Source: CALFCE01 sp964411665 (GTDB lineage Bacteria > Pseudomonadota > Gammaproteobacteria > Granulosicoccales > Granulosicoccaceae). From it: a stretch of DNA of 64,000 bases. The DNA is taken from contig CAYPMR010000001.1 of the NCBI GenBank assembly GCA_964411665.1, positions 94,655 through 158,654 of the forward strand. Direction: 5' to 3'. Shown in pieces: positions 34,325 through 43,860 of the stretch. A program made the position numbers and the translations under genes. Every line of letters starts with the position of its first letter. Position 1 is the first letter of the stretch. The notes under the pieces are model-generated. The model was given only the letters and a program-made list of their open reading frames with translations, was not told the origin of the DNA and searched no databases.

Positions 34325-35104
34325 CTACACAACAGGATTAATTGTTATTTTCCTGGGCTGTTGGGACGCCGCTTTTGTTACTGTGATGATCAGGGCGCCA
34401 TGGTGGCTCTCCGCAACGATAGAGTCGCAATCTGCATCTGCTGGTAGCGTAATCACACGTGACAATGCACCCACCGCACGCTCTGCTCTATTGAAACCGT
34501 TCGCATCACTGGAAACCTTTCGAGCGGTATCAATTGCTTCGTGAATCGCAACCCTGTCGGTATCGTTGTTCATTTCCGGTACGGCTGATTTAACCCCGGA
34601 GAGTGTTAATAGCTGTCCTCTAACTTCAAGCTCGACCGCCGCCGGATCAACACCGGGCAAGTCAACAATCAGCAAGTAAGCACTATCGGTTTCACAACAA
34701 TCAATCAACGGTTCAATCAGATTATGGCTCGAGTGTTGATCATCATCGAGCCCGGATGAGAAGCGACCCTCTGCTCCCGCACTAACAGGCTCATCAATTT
34801 CAGGTTTGGCAGGCCAAACACGCGCATGTGCTGTACGGCTGTCCATTTCACCCTTGCCATCCTGTCTGGTTGAATAGGCAGCAGTTTGCTCGTCTACCGC
34901 ATCACCGGCGTTACGCAAACCATCTGCGACCTGGCTGAAAAAAACCTCCAGTCCTTTGCCAAATACACCGCTAAGATCTCCCGGGGTGTCGCTCACTCCG
35001 GGTTGCTGGACGCGTTCAGCGACTTGATCAAAACCCCGCGCGATGTCATCTCGCAATTGGCGAAAAGCGGCGAAATCTGCTACCGATTCATATTTTTTTG
35101 TCAT
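34325..35104 (-). CDS. Hsp20/alpha-crystallin-like protein with long N-terminal arm
   Basis: A 259-residue protein. The C-terminal 120 residues look like an alpha-crystallin domain: YLLIVDLPGVDPAAVELEVR, QLLTLSGV, then FNRAERAVGALSRVITLPAD and HGALIITVTKAA, followed by RKITIN, an I-x-I/V-type tail. Residues 1-130 are mostly helical, charged and unusually long for a small heat-shock protein (usual length about 150). Conserved positions are fairly diverged, so this may be an Hsp20 relative with another role. Monocistronic, convergent with the lipoprotein gene. Confidence 0.75.
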   Translation of the reverse strand: MTKKYESVADFAAFRQLRDDIARGFDQVAERVQQPGVSDTPGDLSGVFGKGLEVFFSQVADGLRNAGDAVDEQTAAYSTRQDGKGEMDSRTAHARVWPAKPEIDEPVSAGAEGRFSSGLDDDQHSSHNLIEPLIDCCETDSAYLLIVDLPGVDPAAVELEVRGQLLTLSGVKSAVPEMNNDTDRVAIHEAIDTARKVSSDANGFNRAERAVGALSRVITLPADADCDSIVAESHHGALIITVTKAASQQPRKITINPVV

Positions 35105-35188
35105 AGGGCTTCTACCTTTACAGGTTCAGCAGTAAATATTTGGTCCAAATTGCGTGATTTCAAGGTGTATGGCACGCACTTCGGCTTT

Positions 35189-36217
35189 CTACAACAAGGT
35201 AGCAGCACCAAGCATGGCGGCACGGGGCTCGGTTATCAGCATGACCGGTATTTGCTTCATATAACCGGTCATCGCCCCCTTGTTATCGAAACAACTGCGA
35301 AAGGAGGAAGTCTCCAGATACTCGGCCATTCTGGGAACAATCCCACCACCGATATACACTCCTGAGCACGCACCCAGAGTGATCGCAATATCACCGGCAC
35401 AATACCCCAGCTGCTGACAGAAAAGATCCAGTGTTTCTCTGGCATAAGCGTCTGTGCCAGACAATCCTTCCTGCAGGATATCAGCCGCATCTTTTGCCTG
35501 CGCCTGCTGGGCATCAATGGCGAGCAGCGCTCGATAGGTCTGTTCGAGACCCGGGCCAGAGAGCATATTTTCCGCCGATACGTAAGAGTCACCATGGGAA
35601 GTTTGTCTCATTAAGGTGAGTTGTTGTTGCAAAGCAAACTCGCGAGCGTTTCGTACACGCATCATCGAATGCCCACCCTCCCCTTCAATTGCACGCGAGC
35701 CAGAGGAATCTGTCAGCAAAGCAGACACACCAAAACCGGTTCCTGCCCCGACAACAGCGCGGATCTGACAGACAACGTCAGATTTTCCTTGTGCAGGCAA
35801 TGCAGGCACGCCAATTTGTTTAAGATCATTTCGGCTCAACTGCGGTATTGCCAAAGCCAGCGCGGAAAAATCATTGATAAATTTAAGCGCAGGCATGCCA
35901 AAAGAATGCCGAATTGCATCTTGAGAAAAACGCCAGTGACTATTGGTGAATACAAGCTGATCCTCCAGCACGGGTGTGGCGACTGCGACAACCCCTGAGC
36001 TCATCTGCGGAGCTTCACATTGCTGTAGATAGGCTTTTAAAGCTGCTTCGAATGTCTCAAAATCAGCTACCGCAAAGCTGACAACCGATTGTTCAATCAC
36101 AGGTGAAAGAGGTGTTTCGTTTGAACTTGGCTGGATACGTTCTGGTTCTACCAAAGCAAATCTGGCATTAGTACCGCCAATATCAGCGACTAAAGCAACC
36201 ATATTTTCACTATTCAA
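35189..36217 (-). CDS. glk: Glucokinase
   Basis: A 342-residue ROK-unrelated bacterial glucokinase: ATP-binding VALVADIGGTNARFALVE at the N-terminus, FINDFSALALAIP, VVGAGTGFGVSALL, EGGHS (catalytic region) and LGACSGVYIGGGIVPRM near the end. Phosphorylates glucose with ATP in the cytoplasm. Single gene; tRNA-Arg follows upstream on the same strand. Confidence 0.93.
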   Translation of the reverse strand: MNSENMVALVADIGGTNARFALVEPERIQPSSNETPLSPVIEQSVVSFAVADFETFEAALKAYLQQCEAPQMSSGVVAVATPVLEDQLVFTNSHWRFSQDAIRHSFGMPALKFINDFSALALAIPQLSRNDLKQIGVPALPAQGKSDVVCQIRAVVGAGTGFGVSALLTDSSGSRAIEGEGGHSMMRVRNAREFALQQQLTLMRQTSHGDSYVSAENMLSGPGLEQTYRALLAIDAQQAQAKDAADILQEGLSGTDAYARETLDLFCQQLGYCAGDIAITLGACSGVYIGGGIVPRMAEYLETSSFRSCFDNKGAMTGYMKQIPVMLITEPRAAMLGAATLL

Positions 36218-36314
36218 GGAATATGTCGGGTCGCGACCAGGGAAGCCGCCAGGCCGTATAACCGATTTATACCGATCTATATGATACGACTAGGCGAAAA
36301 GAAGAAGATGAAAA

Positions 36315-36391
36315 TGGCGCGCCCGGAAGGATTCGAACCTCCGACCGCCTGATTCGTAGTCAGGTACTCTATCCAACTGAGCTACGGGCGC
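36315..36391 (-). tRNA. tRNA-Arg (anticodon ACG)
   Basis: The minus strand reads GCGCCCGTAGCTCAGTTGGA at its 5' end; the anticodon arm is CCTGA-CTACGAA-TCAGG with anticodon ACG; the T-arm is GGAGGTTCGAATCCTTCC; the acceptor is closed by CGGGCGC, followed by discriminator G and an encoded CCA. Confidence 0.97.
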
Positions 36392-36559
36392 GTCCGCTAA
36401 TTGTACAACAAAAAAAGAATATTGGCCGTCTCCATACCGTTTAATATTATTCTGACAAATGCGTGACGAAAGCGCGACATAAGCAGAAAACAAAATTAAG
36501 AGACGAAACCAAAGCGCGAAACTGGCTTAGCGGCGTCACAGCAATTATACTAAGGGTAC

Positions 36560-36651
36560 GGAGAGGTGGCCGAGTGGCTGAAGGCGCTCCCCTGCTAAGG
36601 GAGTATACGGTTTATCCCGTATCGAGGGTTCGAATCCCTCCCTCTCCGCCA
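36560..36651 (+). tRNA. tRNA-Ser (anticodon GCT)
   Basis: A class II tRNA of 92 bases with a long variable arm. It starts GGAGAGGTGGCCGAGTGGCT, the anticodon arm is CTCCC-CTGCTAA-GGGAG (GCT), the variable stem is TACGG/CCGTA, and it ends CCTCTCC-G-CCA with CCA encoded. Its position between csrA and tRNA-Arg agrees with gammaproteobacterial gene order, although here it is on the opposite strand to tRNA-Arg. Confidence 0.97.
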
Positions 36652-36660
36652 TATCCGAGT

Positions 36661-36735
36661 TTTACCCAAACAGGCTTTCCCAACGAGGCGCTTCCCAATG
36701 GGTCTCTTCCTAATGGGGCTCTACCCAATTAACGG
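36661..36735 (+). repeat. Degenerate 15-bp tandem repeat, 5 units
   Basis: Five units in register right behind tRNA-Ser: TTTACCCAAACAGGC, TTTCCCAACGAGGCG, CTTCCCAATGGGTCT, CTTCCTAATGGGGCT and CTACCCAATTAACGG. In one plus frame units 2-5 encode near-perfect five-residue repeats of the type LPNGA/LPNGS, but no credible gene start is linked to it. Confidence 0.85.
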
Positions 36736-37037
36736 GGGATGGGCATCGACATTCATTTACACTCCCTCGATCGTTTTCCAACAGCGTTACCAGTAGCGAT
36801 ATTATCTGGCCTTGATGGACGGTAACTGAAAGTCCGGCCTTATAAGTTGTCGAGGTATTTGTAGCGGGTAACGAGAGTGTTTCAGGTTGTGCAGCTGGTA
36901 CTTGCGGGGGCTACTACTTTTACGAGCTTACGTCGTTGTTTCTATGGAGTTTTCAGGGGTTGCTTCGGGGTTGCTTGTTTCCGGCTATCAACCTGGCTGG
37001 ATGAAGGCCGGAAAGCACAAGCTAAATCTTGTGGGGG
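36736..37037. other. Intergenic region downstream of csrA, nothing recognised
   Basis: About 300 bases between the 15-bp repeat and the csrA stop codon. I see no RNA gene, terminator or coding frame that I would defend. Confidence 0.5.
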
Positions 37038-37241
37038 CTAAGAATCACCACCTGATGCAGCATTTGGTTCTTCTTGCTGTTCACGTTTGATGCGCTCGTA
37101 GATCTCTTCCCGATGAACAGCTACCTCTTTTGGTGCATTAACACCTATACGCACCTGGTTGCCTTTAACGCCTAACACTGTGACAGTTACCTCGTCACCG
37201 ATCATCAGAGTCTCTCCTACTCTGCGTGTCAAAATAAGCAT
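37038..37241 (-). CDS. csrA: Carbon storage regulator CsrA
   Basis: A 67-residue RNA-binding regulator that represses translation by covering GGA motifs in leaders. It begins MLILTRRVGETLMIGDEV and contains GNQVRIGVNAPKEVAVHREE, nearly identical to textbook CsrA/RsmA, including the RNA-contacting residues of the first and last strand. The frame is open five codons further up, but GGAG about 9 bases before ATG 37241 fixes the start. The C-terminal tail (QQEEPNAASGGDS) is a little longer than in E. coli. Lies behind lysC as in other gammaproteobacteria. Confidence 0.97.
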   Translation of the reverse strand: MLILTRRVGETLMIGDEVTVTVLGVKGNQVRIGVNAPKEVAVHREEIYERIKREQQEEPNAASGGDS

Positions 37242-37734
37242 ACTGTAGTTCTCCATATCCGACTGTTTCTAAATGACTTAAGGGGAAGCCAAATGTCAGC
37301 CGTAAACGATTGATCGAATACAAACTAGTACCCAGCCACAACTATATGCGAAACAAGAGCAAATCCATGTAAAACATCTGAAATTCGCACTAAATTATGG
37401 CTACTATCACACCTGTGATGGCGTCAGCTAATTAAAGCTTGTACAACTTTGTACCCGGATTTCCGAATCAGGTTTAATCGATTATCAACCAAACACTGAA
37501 CATACTGATTGATGTAAAAAATTAAGAAAAAAAACATTTTTCACGCTGATATCTCGCCTTATTTTTATCCCACAAGCAAGTACCAGCAACTCAGTATAAG
37601 CCGAACTGAGTGGTGCCCGAACTGAGTGGTGCCAATTCTAGGCAATTTTGTGTCAACGTGCATAACTAATACGACACCGAAAGACACAATCTTGTGTATC
37701 CCTGCTACTGAAACTGATCAAATATTGATCAATC
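37242..37734. other. csrA leader / lysC-csrA intergenic region
   Basis: Nearly 500 bases, AT-rich, holding the csrA promoter(s) and a tandem duplication at 37601-37632. A GGAG overlaps the csrA ribosome binding site; autoregulation by CsrA is known in the family but cannot be shown here. A palindrome TGATCAATATTTGATCA lies just behind the lysC stop codon (about 37715-37731). Confidence 0.5.
37601..37632. repeat. Exact tandem duplication, 16 bp x 2
   Basis: CCGAACTGAGTGGTGC at 37601-37616 and again at 37617-37632, no mismatch. Confidence 0.97.
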
Positions 37735-38961
37735 TCACACTGAGTCTAATTCGAACTCCTCATGCAGTGCCCGAACACCCAATTCCATATACTTTTCATC
37801 AATAACCACAGAAATTTTAATCTCCGAGGTAGAAATTAATCTGAGATTGATTCCAGCCTCTGCCAGTGCCTTAAACATGCGACTCGCAATACCAGCGTGA
37901 GAACGCATACCGACCCCGACAATTGACAGCTTTACGATCTGATCGTCGCCAGATATCTCTCTAGCGCCCATTGTGACCTTATTGTCCTCTAAAAATTCCA
38001 TGACGCGAGCGTAATCCTGCCTTGGTACTGTAAAAGTAAAGTCGGTGGACCCATCCAAAGCCGCATTCTGCACAATCATATCCACTTCAACATTCAACTC
38101 CGAGACGGGCCCAAGAATCGAATACGCCGTCCCCGGCCGGTCAGAGACTGATGAAACGGTGACCTGCGCCTCATCTTTGCTGAAAGCGATGCCTGAAACC
38201 AGGACTTGCTCCATAGTTGAATCCTCATCGTCATAAGTGATCAATGTGCCATCCCCGTCTTCAAAAGTAGACAGCACGCGCAGTGGCACATTGTATTTAC
38301 CTGCGAACTCTACCGCTCGAATTTGCAACACCTTTGAACCCAGGCTTGCCATCTCAAGCATTTCCTCGAATGTTATTTTCTCGAGTCTCCGGGCACGGGG
38401 TTCTACTCTCGGATCAGTGGTGTAAACGCCATCCACATCGGTGTAAATCTGACATTCATCAGCTTTAAGAGCTGCTGCCAAGGCAACAGCTGATGTATCC
38501 GAGCCACCTCTGCCGAGTGTTGTGATGTTGCGCTCGGCATCCACGCCTTGAAATCCTGCAACCACAACGATTGTGTTTTTCTGAATATCTTCTTCAACAC
38601 CTGACACATCAATATCCAGGATCCTGGCTTTGTTATGACTGTTGTCAGTTAATATTTGGACTTGTCCACCGGTGTAGGATCTGGCCTGGATACCACGCTC
38701 GATTAGCGCCATGCATAAAAGAGCCATGGTCACTTGTTCACCAGTCGACAGCAGTACATCAAGCTCGCGCGGATCAGTGCCTTTTGGCATCATCTCGTGC
38801 GACATGGCCAGCAAACGATTGGTCTCACCCGACATGGCGGAGACCACAACAATCTGTTGCTCCCCTTGTTTATGCGAAGCAACGAGTTTGTCGGCGATTG
38901 AATTTATTTTCTCTGTGGTACCGACTGAGGTTCCACCAAATTTTTTTACTATTAAAGTCAT
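37735..38961 (-). CDS. lysC: Aspartate kinase
   Basis: A 408-residue monofunctional aspartokinase, first step of lysine, threonine and methionine synthesis. N-terminal kinase domain with LIVKKFGGTSVGTTEKI, GRGGSDTSAVALAAALKADEC and YTDVDGVYTTDPR; two ACT domains from about residue 265 (VSSVSDRPGTAYSILGPVSE, KLSIVGVGMRSHAGIASRMF) for feedback control. Between alaS and csrA in the conserved order. Confidence 0.96.
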   Translation of the reverse strand: MTLIVKKFGGTSVGTTEKINSIADKLVASHKQGEQQIVVVSAMSGETNRLLAMSHEMMPKGTDPRELDVLLSTGEQVTMALLCMALIERGIQARSYTGGQVQILTDNSHNKARILDIDVSGVEEDIQKNTIVVVAGFQGVDAERNITTLGRGGSDTSAVALAAALKADECQIYTDVDGVYTTDPRVEPRARRLEKITFEEMLEMASLGSKVLQIRAVEFAGKYNVPLRVLSTFEDGDGTLITYDDEDSTMEQVLVSGIAFSKDEAQVTVSSVSDRPGTAYSILGPVSELNVEVDMIVQNAALDGSTDFTFTVPRQDYARVMEFLEDNKVTMGAREISGDDQIVKLSIVGVGMRSHAGIASRMFKALAEAGINLRLISTSEIKISVVIDEKYMELGVRALHEEFELDSV

Positions 38962-39034
38962 AAAGAAGATTCTGAACGCACCGCTACCCGCGTTGGAGCA
39001 GCATCGCCCAAGAAGAAAAATGTATTGCTAAATA

Positions 39035-41692
39035 TTAGTTTGAAGTTGTTGAAGCGACGCTCGATTCAATCCAGGCCGGGATGGATGAGAAAACCTCATC
39101 TAAACCATCAAGACTGGGTGCACCCGCTTGCGCCATGTCATCACGCCCACCACCTCGTCCACCCAGCGGTGTCACTACCTGCTTGACGAGATCTCCCGCT
39201 TTAACCTGACTGGTTGCTGATTTGGCTACACCTGCAATCACCACGACTTTGCCATCGACTTCACTGGCAAGCACAATAACCGCATTGTCTATCGATTGCT
39301 TGAGCTTATCGATCATTGTGCGAAGTGCTTTGGCATCTGCCTGATCCACTTTCTGTAGAACCACATTGAGTCCCGCGACGCTAAGCGCCTGCGATGCCAG
39401 ATCAGATCCAGCTGCGCTGGACATTTTCGCATGCAGTTTCTCCAGCTGCCGGGTTAAATCGCGGTTTTGATCCACCAGCATCGATACCTTGTCGACAAGT
39501 TGCTCGCGCGGGGAGCGCACCAGAGTACACAGATTCGCCAGCGTCGATTTTTCAGCTTCTGCGAAATCAAGTGCCGCCGTACCGGCCAAAGCCTCTACGC
39601 GACGCACACCTGCGGCCACACCGGTTTCCGCACGTATTCTGAACGTTCCGATATCACCTGCCGCACTGACATGCGTGCCACCACAAAGCTCAACCGAATT
39701 TTCTCCAATCGTGACAACACGCACGACGTCACCATATTTTTCACCGAACAATGCCATGGCTCCAGCTTCGATTGCCTGGTCCATACCCATCTCGCGAATG
39801 GCAGTCGCACCATTGGCACGCACTTCGTCGTTAACCCAGCGCTCGACAGCGACAAGTTGTTCTTCACTCACAGGGTCGCCGTGCGAGAAGTCAAATCTCA
39901 AATGATCTTGCGCTACCAGCGAACCTCGCTGTTCAACATGAGTACCCAGTACATGCCGCAAGCCACCATGTAATAGATGGGTCGCCGAGTGATGCGTGGT
40001 GATGTTATGGCGCCGTTCACCATCGACAGTTGCGTCAGTGGTATCCCCTGTCTTTAGTGTGCCTTGTTTTACATACGTTGTATGGACAAAAATTTTCCCT
40101 TGTTTTTGTGTATCCGAGATATCGCAAATAGCGCCTGAGCCCTGCAACTGACCCGTGTCTCCCAATTGCCCACCGGATTCACCATAGAAAGGTGTTTCGC
40201 GTAACACGACTAACCCGGTTTCTCCCTCTTGCAGCAATTCTTTGGACTCACCATCAACATAGATGCCTTCAACACTGGTTGAAAGCGACAGCCTGTCATA
40301 ACCGAGAAAGGTGGTCTCGCCATCATGATCAATACGTGCACGACTGGCAGTGTCGAAATTACTGGCCTTACGAGCCGTATCGCGCTGTCTTTCCATAGCC
40401 GCATCGAAGCCATCGGTGTCAAGTGACAAACCCCGTTCCCGGGCAATATCAGCTGTCAGGTCGATAGGAAAGCCGTAGGTATCATAGAGCTTGAAGACTA
40501 CCTCACCATCAAGCACCTGCTTGCCATCACCTGTCACTTGATCCAATTCAACACCCAGTATTTTCATACCAGAAGCGAGCGTTGCGTTAAACCGATCTTC
40601 TTCCTTAAGCAATTCGGATTCTATAAAAGATTGTTTTTGTACGAGCTCTGGATAGGCTTCACCCATCTGATCGACTAGCGGTGCAACCAGACGATGAAAG
40701 AAAGGTTCATTCGCTCCAAGTTTGTGACCATGACGCGCGGCTCTGCGAACGATACGCCGCAATACATAACCGCGGCCTTCGTTACCAGGCAACACGCCAT
40801 CGGCGATCAAAAATGCACAGGATCGAATATGATCGGCAATGACACGCAGCGACGCCGACGACTTATCTTTTAGTTGCAGAACATCTGCCGTGTCCGCAAT
40901 CAGGTTTTCGAACAGATCAATTTCGTAGTTGCTATGCACGTGCTGCAGAACAGCAGCAATACGCTCAAGTCCCATACCCGTATCAACACAAGGCTTCGGT
41001 AGGGGCGTTAGCGTCCCACTGGCATCGCGATCAAACTGCATAAAAACCAGGTTCCAGATTTCTATGTATCGATCGCCATCTTCATCAGGTGACCCCGGAG
41101 GTCCTCCCTCAACGTCTGCGCCGTGGTCATAAAAAATTTCTGAACAAGGTCCGCACGGTCCGGTATCACCCATTGCCCAGAAGTTATCTTTCGCACCAAT
41201 TCTAATCACGCGTTCTGCTGGCACACCGATACCGTCCACCCAAAGCGCATGAGCCTCATCATCTTCTTCAAATACTGTGACCCACAGACGATCTTTGGGT
41301 AACCCCAGTGTTTCGGTTAGAAACTGCCAGGCATACTCGATTGCCTGTTTCTTGAAATAATCACCAAACGAGAAATTTCCCAGCATCTCGAAGAACGTAT
41401 GATGGCGTGCCGTGTAGCCGACATTATCAAGATCGTTATGTTTGCCACCTGCGCGAACACATCGCTGCGAAGTTGTTGCACGCTGATAGCTACGTTTTTC
41501 ATCACCAGTGAAAACGTCTTTGAACTGCACCATACCCGCATTGGTGAAAAGCAAGGTTTTGTCTGTACCAGGCACCAATGAACTCGATGCCACAATTTCA
41601 TGACCACGCTGTTGGTAAAATTCAAGAAATTGTTTGCGAATTTGCGCTGTCGTCGGCCTGCTTGCGCCTGTTTGCCCGTTGTCAGCGTTCAT
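39035..41692 (-). CDS. alaS: Alanyl-tRNA synthetase
   Basis: An 885-residue enzyme with all domains: class II aminoacylation core (QIRKQFLEFYQQRGHEIVAS, FTNAGMVQFKDVFTG, RHHTFFEMLGNFSFGDYFK), the editing domain with HHSATHLLHGGLRHVLGTHV and CGGTHV, and a C-terminal C-Ala/DHHA1 domain ending in GGRGGGRDDMAQAG. Normal length for the family. Upstream neighbour recX, downstream lysC. Confidence 0.97.
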   Translation of the reverse strand: MNADNGQTGASRPTTAQIRKQFLEFYQQRGHEIVASSSLVPGTDKTLLFTNAGMVQFKDVFTGDEKRSYQRATTSQRCVRAGGKHNDLDNVGYTARHHTFFEMLGNFSFGDYFKKQAIEYAWQFLTETLGLPKDRLWVTVFEEDDEAHALWVDGIGVPAERVIRIGAKDNFWAMGDTGPCGPCSEIFYDHGADVEGGPPGSPDEDGDRYIEIWNLVFMQFDRDASGTLTPLPKPCVDTGMGLERIAAVLQHVHSNYEIDLFENLIADTADVLQLKDKSSASLRVIADHIRSCAFLIADGVLPGNEGRGYVLRRIVRRAARHGHKLGANEPFFHRLVAPLVDQMGEAYPELVQKQSFIESELLKEEDRFNATLASGMKILGVELDQVTGDGKQVLDGEVVFKLYDTYGFPIDLTADIARERGLSLDTDGFDAAMERQRDTARKASNFDTASRARIDHDGETTFLGYDRLSLSTSVEGIYVDGESKELLQEGETGLVVLRETPFYGESGGQLGDTGQLQGSGAICDISDTQKQGKIFVHTTYVKQGTLKTGDTTDATVDGERRHNITTHHSATHLLHGGLRHVLGTHVEQRGSLVAQDHLRFDFSHGDPVSEEQLVAVERWVNDEVRANGATAIREMGMDQAIEAGAMALFGEKYGDVVRVVTIGENSVELCGGTHVSAAGDIGTFRIRAETGVAAGVRRVEALAGTAALDFAEAEKSTLANLCTLVRSPREQLVDKVSMLVDQNRDLTRQLEKLHAKMSSAAGSDLASQALSVAGLNVVLQKVDQADAKALRTMIDKLKQSIDNAVIVLASEVDGKVVVIAGVAKSATSQVKAGDLVKQVVTPLGGRGGGRDDMAQAGAPSLDGLDEVFSSIPAWIESSVASTTSN

Positions 41693-41793
41693 GTAAAAAT
41701 TCCATTAATACCAGTTTTTGTTTTTCTTACCGTTGTTTATATGCAGTTTCTATGTCGCGTTTTATGCCGTTTTTTTAACTTATGCATAAATTC

Positions 41794-42294
41794 TCACTGC
41801 AAGGCAGCTACACAATCGAGCGCATGCAGCACTTCATCGTCAGCGAAACCGCGTTGTTGCAAAAAGCGAATCATACGATTTCTGTTTGTTTTCAAATCAT
41901 TAGCAGAATTAAATTTTGCTGACAACACATCGGCCGCGTGTTGATACCAGTCGATTTCATCTTCTTCGACAAATTCTGCCAAGGCTTCTCTCGCCAGACG
42001 ACTATCAATGCCTCTCTTTTGCAGTCGCGCTACTATGTCCCGTTGGCCAGAACCTTTCTGAAAACGCTGACGAATATATATCTCGCAGAACCTGGTATCG
42101 CTGAGATATCCGTTTTCGGTAAGTCTGTCGAGAACCGCTTCTACAAGACTTGAAGAATTCTCCGGGAGATCAGGCTTACCCAATAGTTTTCGTTTCAGCT
42201 CTGAACGACTGTGCTCACGCCGTGAAAGTAGCCTCAGTGCGCGGTCGTAGAACAGCGCCTCTATCTTTGCGGATTCAGGTAACAGTTGTTCCAC
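41794..42294 (-). CDS. recX: Regulatory protein RecX
   Basis: A 166-residue RecX, an inhibitor/modulator of RecA filaments. Typical three-helix repeats: YDRALRLLSRREHSRSELKR, then NGYLSDTRFCEIYIRQRFQK and RNRMIRFLQQRGFADDEVL. It follows recA, from which it is separated by an inverted repeat (42481-42510), so it may be transcribed by read-through. Confidence 0.93.
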   Translation of the reverse strand: MEQLLPESAKIEALFYDRALRLLSRREHSRSELKRKLLGKPDLPENSSSLVEAVLDRLTENGYLSDTRFCEIYIRQRFQKGSGQRDIVARLQKRGIDSRLAREALAEFVEEDEIDWYQHAADVLSAKFNSANDLKTNRNRMIRFLQQRGFADDEVLHALDCVAALQ

Positions 42295-42446
42295 GTCGTT
42301 AGAATTTTATTATTACGTTCCGCTTTTATGATTGAGAGACTTAACTGACAGATGTTATACGGATACTGTCCATGCAGGTTCTATCGTAGCGAGTAATTAG
42401 TGCGCAACCAGCTGTTGAAAACCTGCTTATCGAGCAAAAAGTATGT

Positions 42447-42476
42447 GATTCCGATTCTGATTTTGATTCTGATTCT
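42447..42476. repeat. Hexanucleotide repeat GATTCT, 5 copies
   Basis: GATTCC-GATTCT-GATTTT-GATTCT-GATTCT between recA and recX, three copies exact. Confidence 0.9.
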
Positions 42477-42480
42477 GAAA

Positions 42481-42510
42481 GTGCTACCAGTGATTAGACA
42501 CTGCTAGCAC
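42481..42510 (-). terminator. Hairpin between recA and recX
   Basis: GTGCTACCAGTG and CACTGCTAGCAC pair with one mismatch around ATTAGA. On the minus strand only TTTC follows, so it is a weak terminator or attenuator lowering recX expression relative to recA, as is known in other bacteria. Confidence 0.55.
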
Positions 42511-42534
42511 CATCGTGTTTTGATGACAACAGGA

Positions 42535-43584
42535 TCAGGCCTCGGTTAATGCCTCGTCCGTCTCTTCTGCCTCATCAGCGACCCCGGTAATATTCTTCGG
42601 TAGCAATAATTCGCGCAGGGCCTTATCCAGACCTTCAGCCATCTCGGGATGGCCTTTGAGATACTGACGCGCATTTTCCTTGCCCTGGCCGATACGTTCA
42701 CCGTTACAGCTGTACCAGGCACCTGATTTTTCAACCAGGCCATTAGCAACACCAAGATCAATCAATTCACCTTCTCGCGATGTACCTTCACCGTAGAGAA
42801 TTTCAAATTCGGTTTGTCGAAACGGAGGCGCCATTTTATTTTTAACGACTTTGACCCGGGTCTCGTTACCAACGATTTCATCTCCACGTTTTACCGCGCC
42901 AATCCTGCGTATATCCATACGCACGGATGAGTAGAATTTAAGCGCATTACCACCGGTAGTTGTCTCAGGACTGCCAAACATCACACCAATCTTCATACGA
43001 ATCTGGTTAATAAAAATAACCATGGTATTGGATCGCTTGATGTTAGCTGTCAGCTTGCGAAGCGCCTGGGACATTAATCGCGCATGTAAACCCACATGGG
43101 AATCACCCATGTCACCTTCGATTTCCGCTTTCGGTGTCAGTGCAGCAACCGAGTCAACAACGATAATGTCAACGGCCCCCGAACGCACCAGCATGTCGGT
43201 TATCTCCAGAGCCTGGTCACCAGTATCAGGTTGAGAAATCAATAAATCATCCACATTGACACCCAGCTTCCCTGCATAGTCAGGGTCAAGTGCATGTTCA
43301 GCATCAACAAAGGCCGCCGTTCCACCAGCTTTTTGACATTCAGCCACTACCTGCAGGGTCATCGTGGTTTTACCTGATGATTCAGGTCCATAAATCTCGC
43401 AAACGCGCCCCTTGGGTAATCCGCCAATGCCCAGCGCGATATCCAGCCCTAAAGTGCCTGTTGAAATAACATCTATGCCGCGCGAATCCGTCGCATCACC
43501 CATACGCATTACTGCGCCTTTGCCAAATTGCTTTTCTATCTGGCCGAGGGCCGCACTCAGTGCTTTCTTTCTTTGATCATCCAC
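42535..43584 (-). CDS. recA: Recombinase A
   Basis: A 349-residue RecA: QIEKQFGKGAVMRMGDA, Walker A GPESSGKTTM, MAW-like region IDVISTGTLGLDIALGIGGL, Walker B IIVVDSVAALTP, loop L2 FGSPETTTGGNALKFYSS. Ends with an acidic tail (DEAEETDEALTEA), as usual. I looked for a LexA box (CTGT-N8-ACAG) in the 276 bases upstream and found none that fits; SOS control may use another site or LexA type. Confidence 0.98.
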   Translation of the reverse strand: MDDQRKKALSAALGQIEKQFGKGAVMRMGDATDSRGIDVISTGTLGLDIALGIGGLPKGRVCEIYGPESSGKTTMTLQVVAECQKAGGTAAFVDAEHALDPDYAGKLGVNVDDLLISQPDTGDQALEITDMLVRSGAVDIIVVDSVAALTPKAEIEGDMGDSHVGLHARLMSQALRKLTANIKRSNTMVIFINQIRMKIGVMFGSPETTTGGNALKFYSSVRMDIRRIGAVKRGDEIVGNETRVKVVKNKMAPPFRQTEFEILYGEGTSREGELIDLGVANGLVEKSGAWYSCNGERIGQGKENARQYLKGHPEMAEGLDKALRELLLPKNITGVADEAEETDEALTEA

Positions 43585-43860
43585 CCGATATTCTCCTATT
43601 GTCAGTCGGTTGTTGTGGTGCCTCTGTCGTGTTGTTCATGCTGGCGAGATCGTGGCGCCAGGGCTAAAGTCGATGCTGATCCATCACTAAGCGCTTGCAC
43701 TCATATTGGAGCGCATTAGCAACTGATAAAACCGACGAAAAGCAAACAACCTTTCAGAGTGACAGGAGTTCAATGTTCTACTCCCGATATCGAATTTCCA
43801 GTCGCGTCAAACTCCATTGTTCAGCGTCCGAAAACACGGGAATTATCACATATTTGCCCG

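Noticed and set aside
36463..36732. 89-codon frame across tRNA-Ser and the 15-bp repeat
   Set aside because: It reads through the tRNA gene and only the repeat makes it look regular.
36652..37037. Small RNA regulating CsrA near csrA
   Set aside because: No stem-loops with repeated GGA motifs could be identified.
42447..42476. CRISPR-like array
   Set aside because: Only a simple hexanucleotide repeat; there is no repeat-spacer structure anywhere in the window.
43585..43860. LexA (SOS) box upstream of recA
   Set aside because: No CTGT-N8-ACAG match was found in the region.
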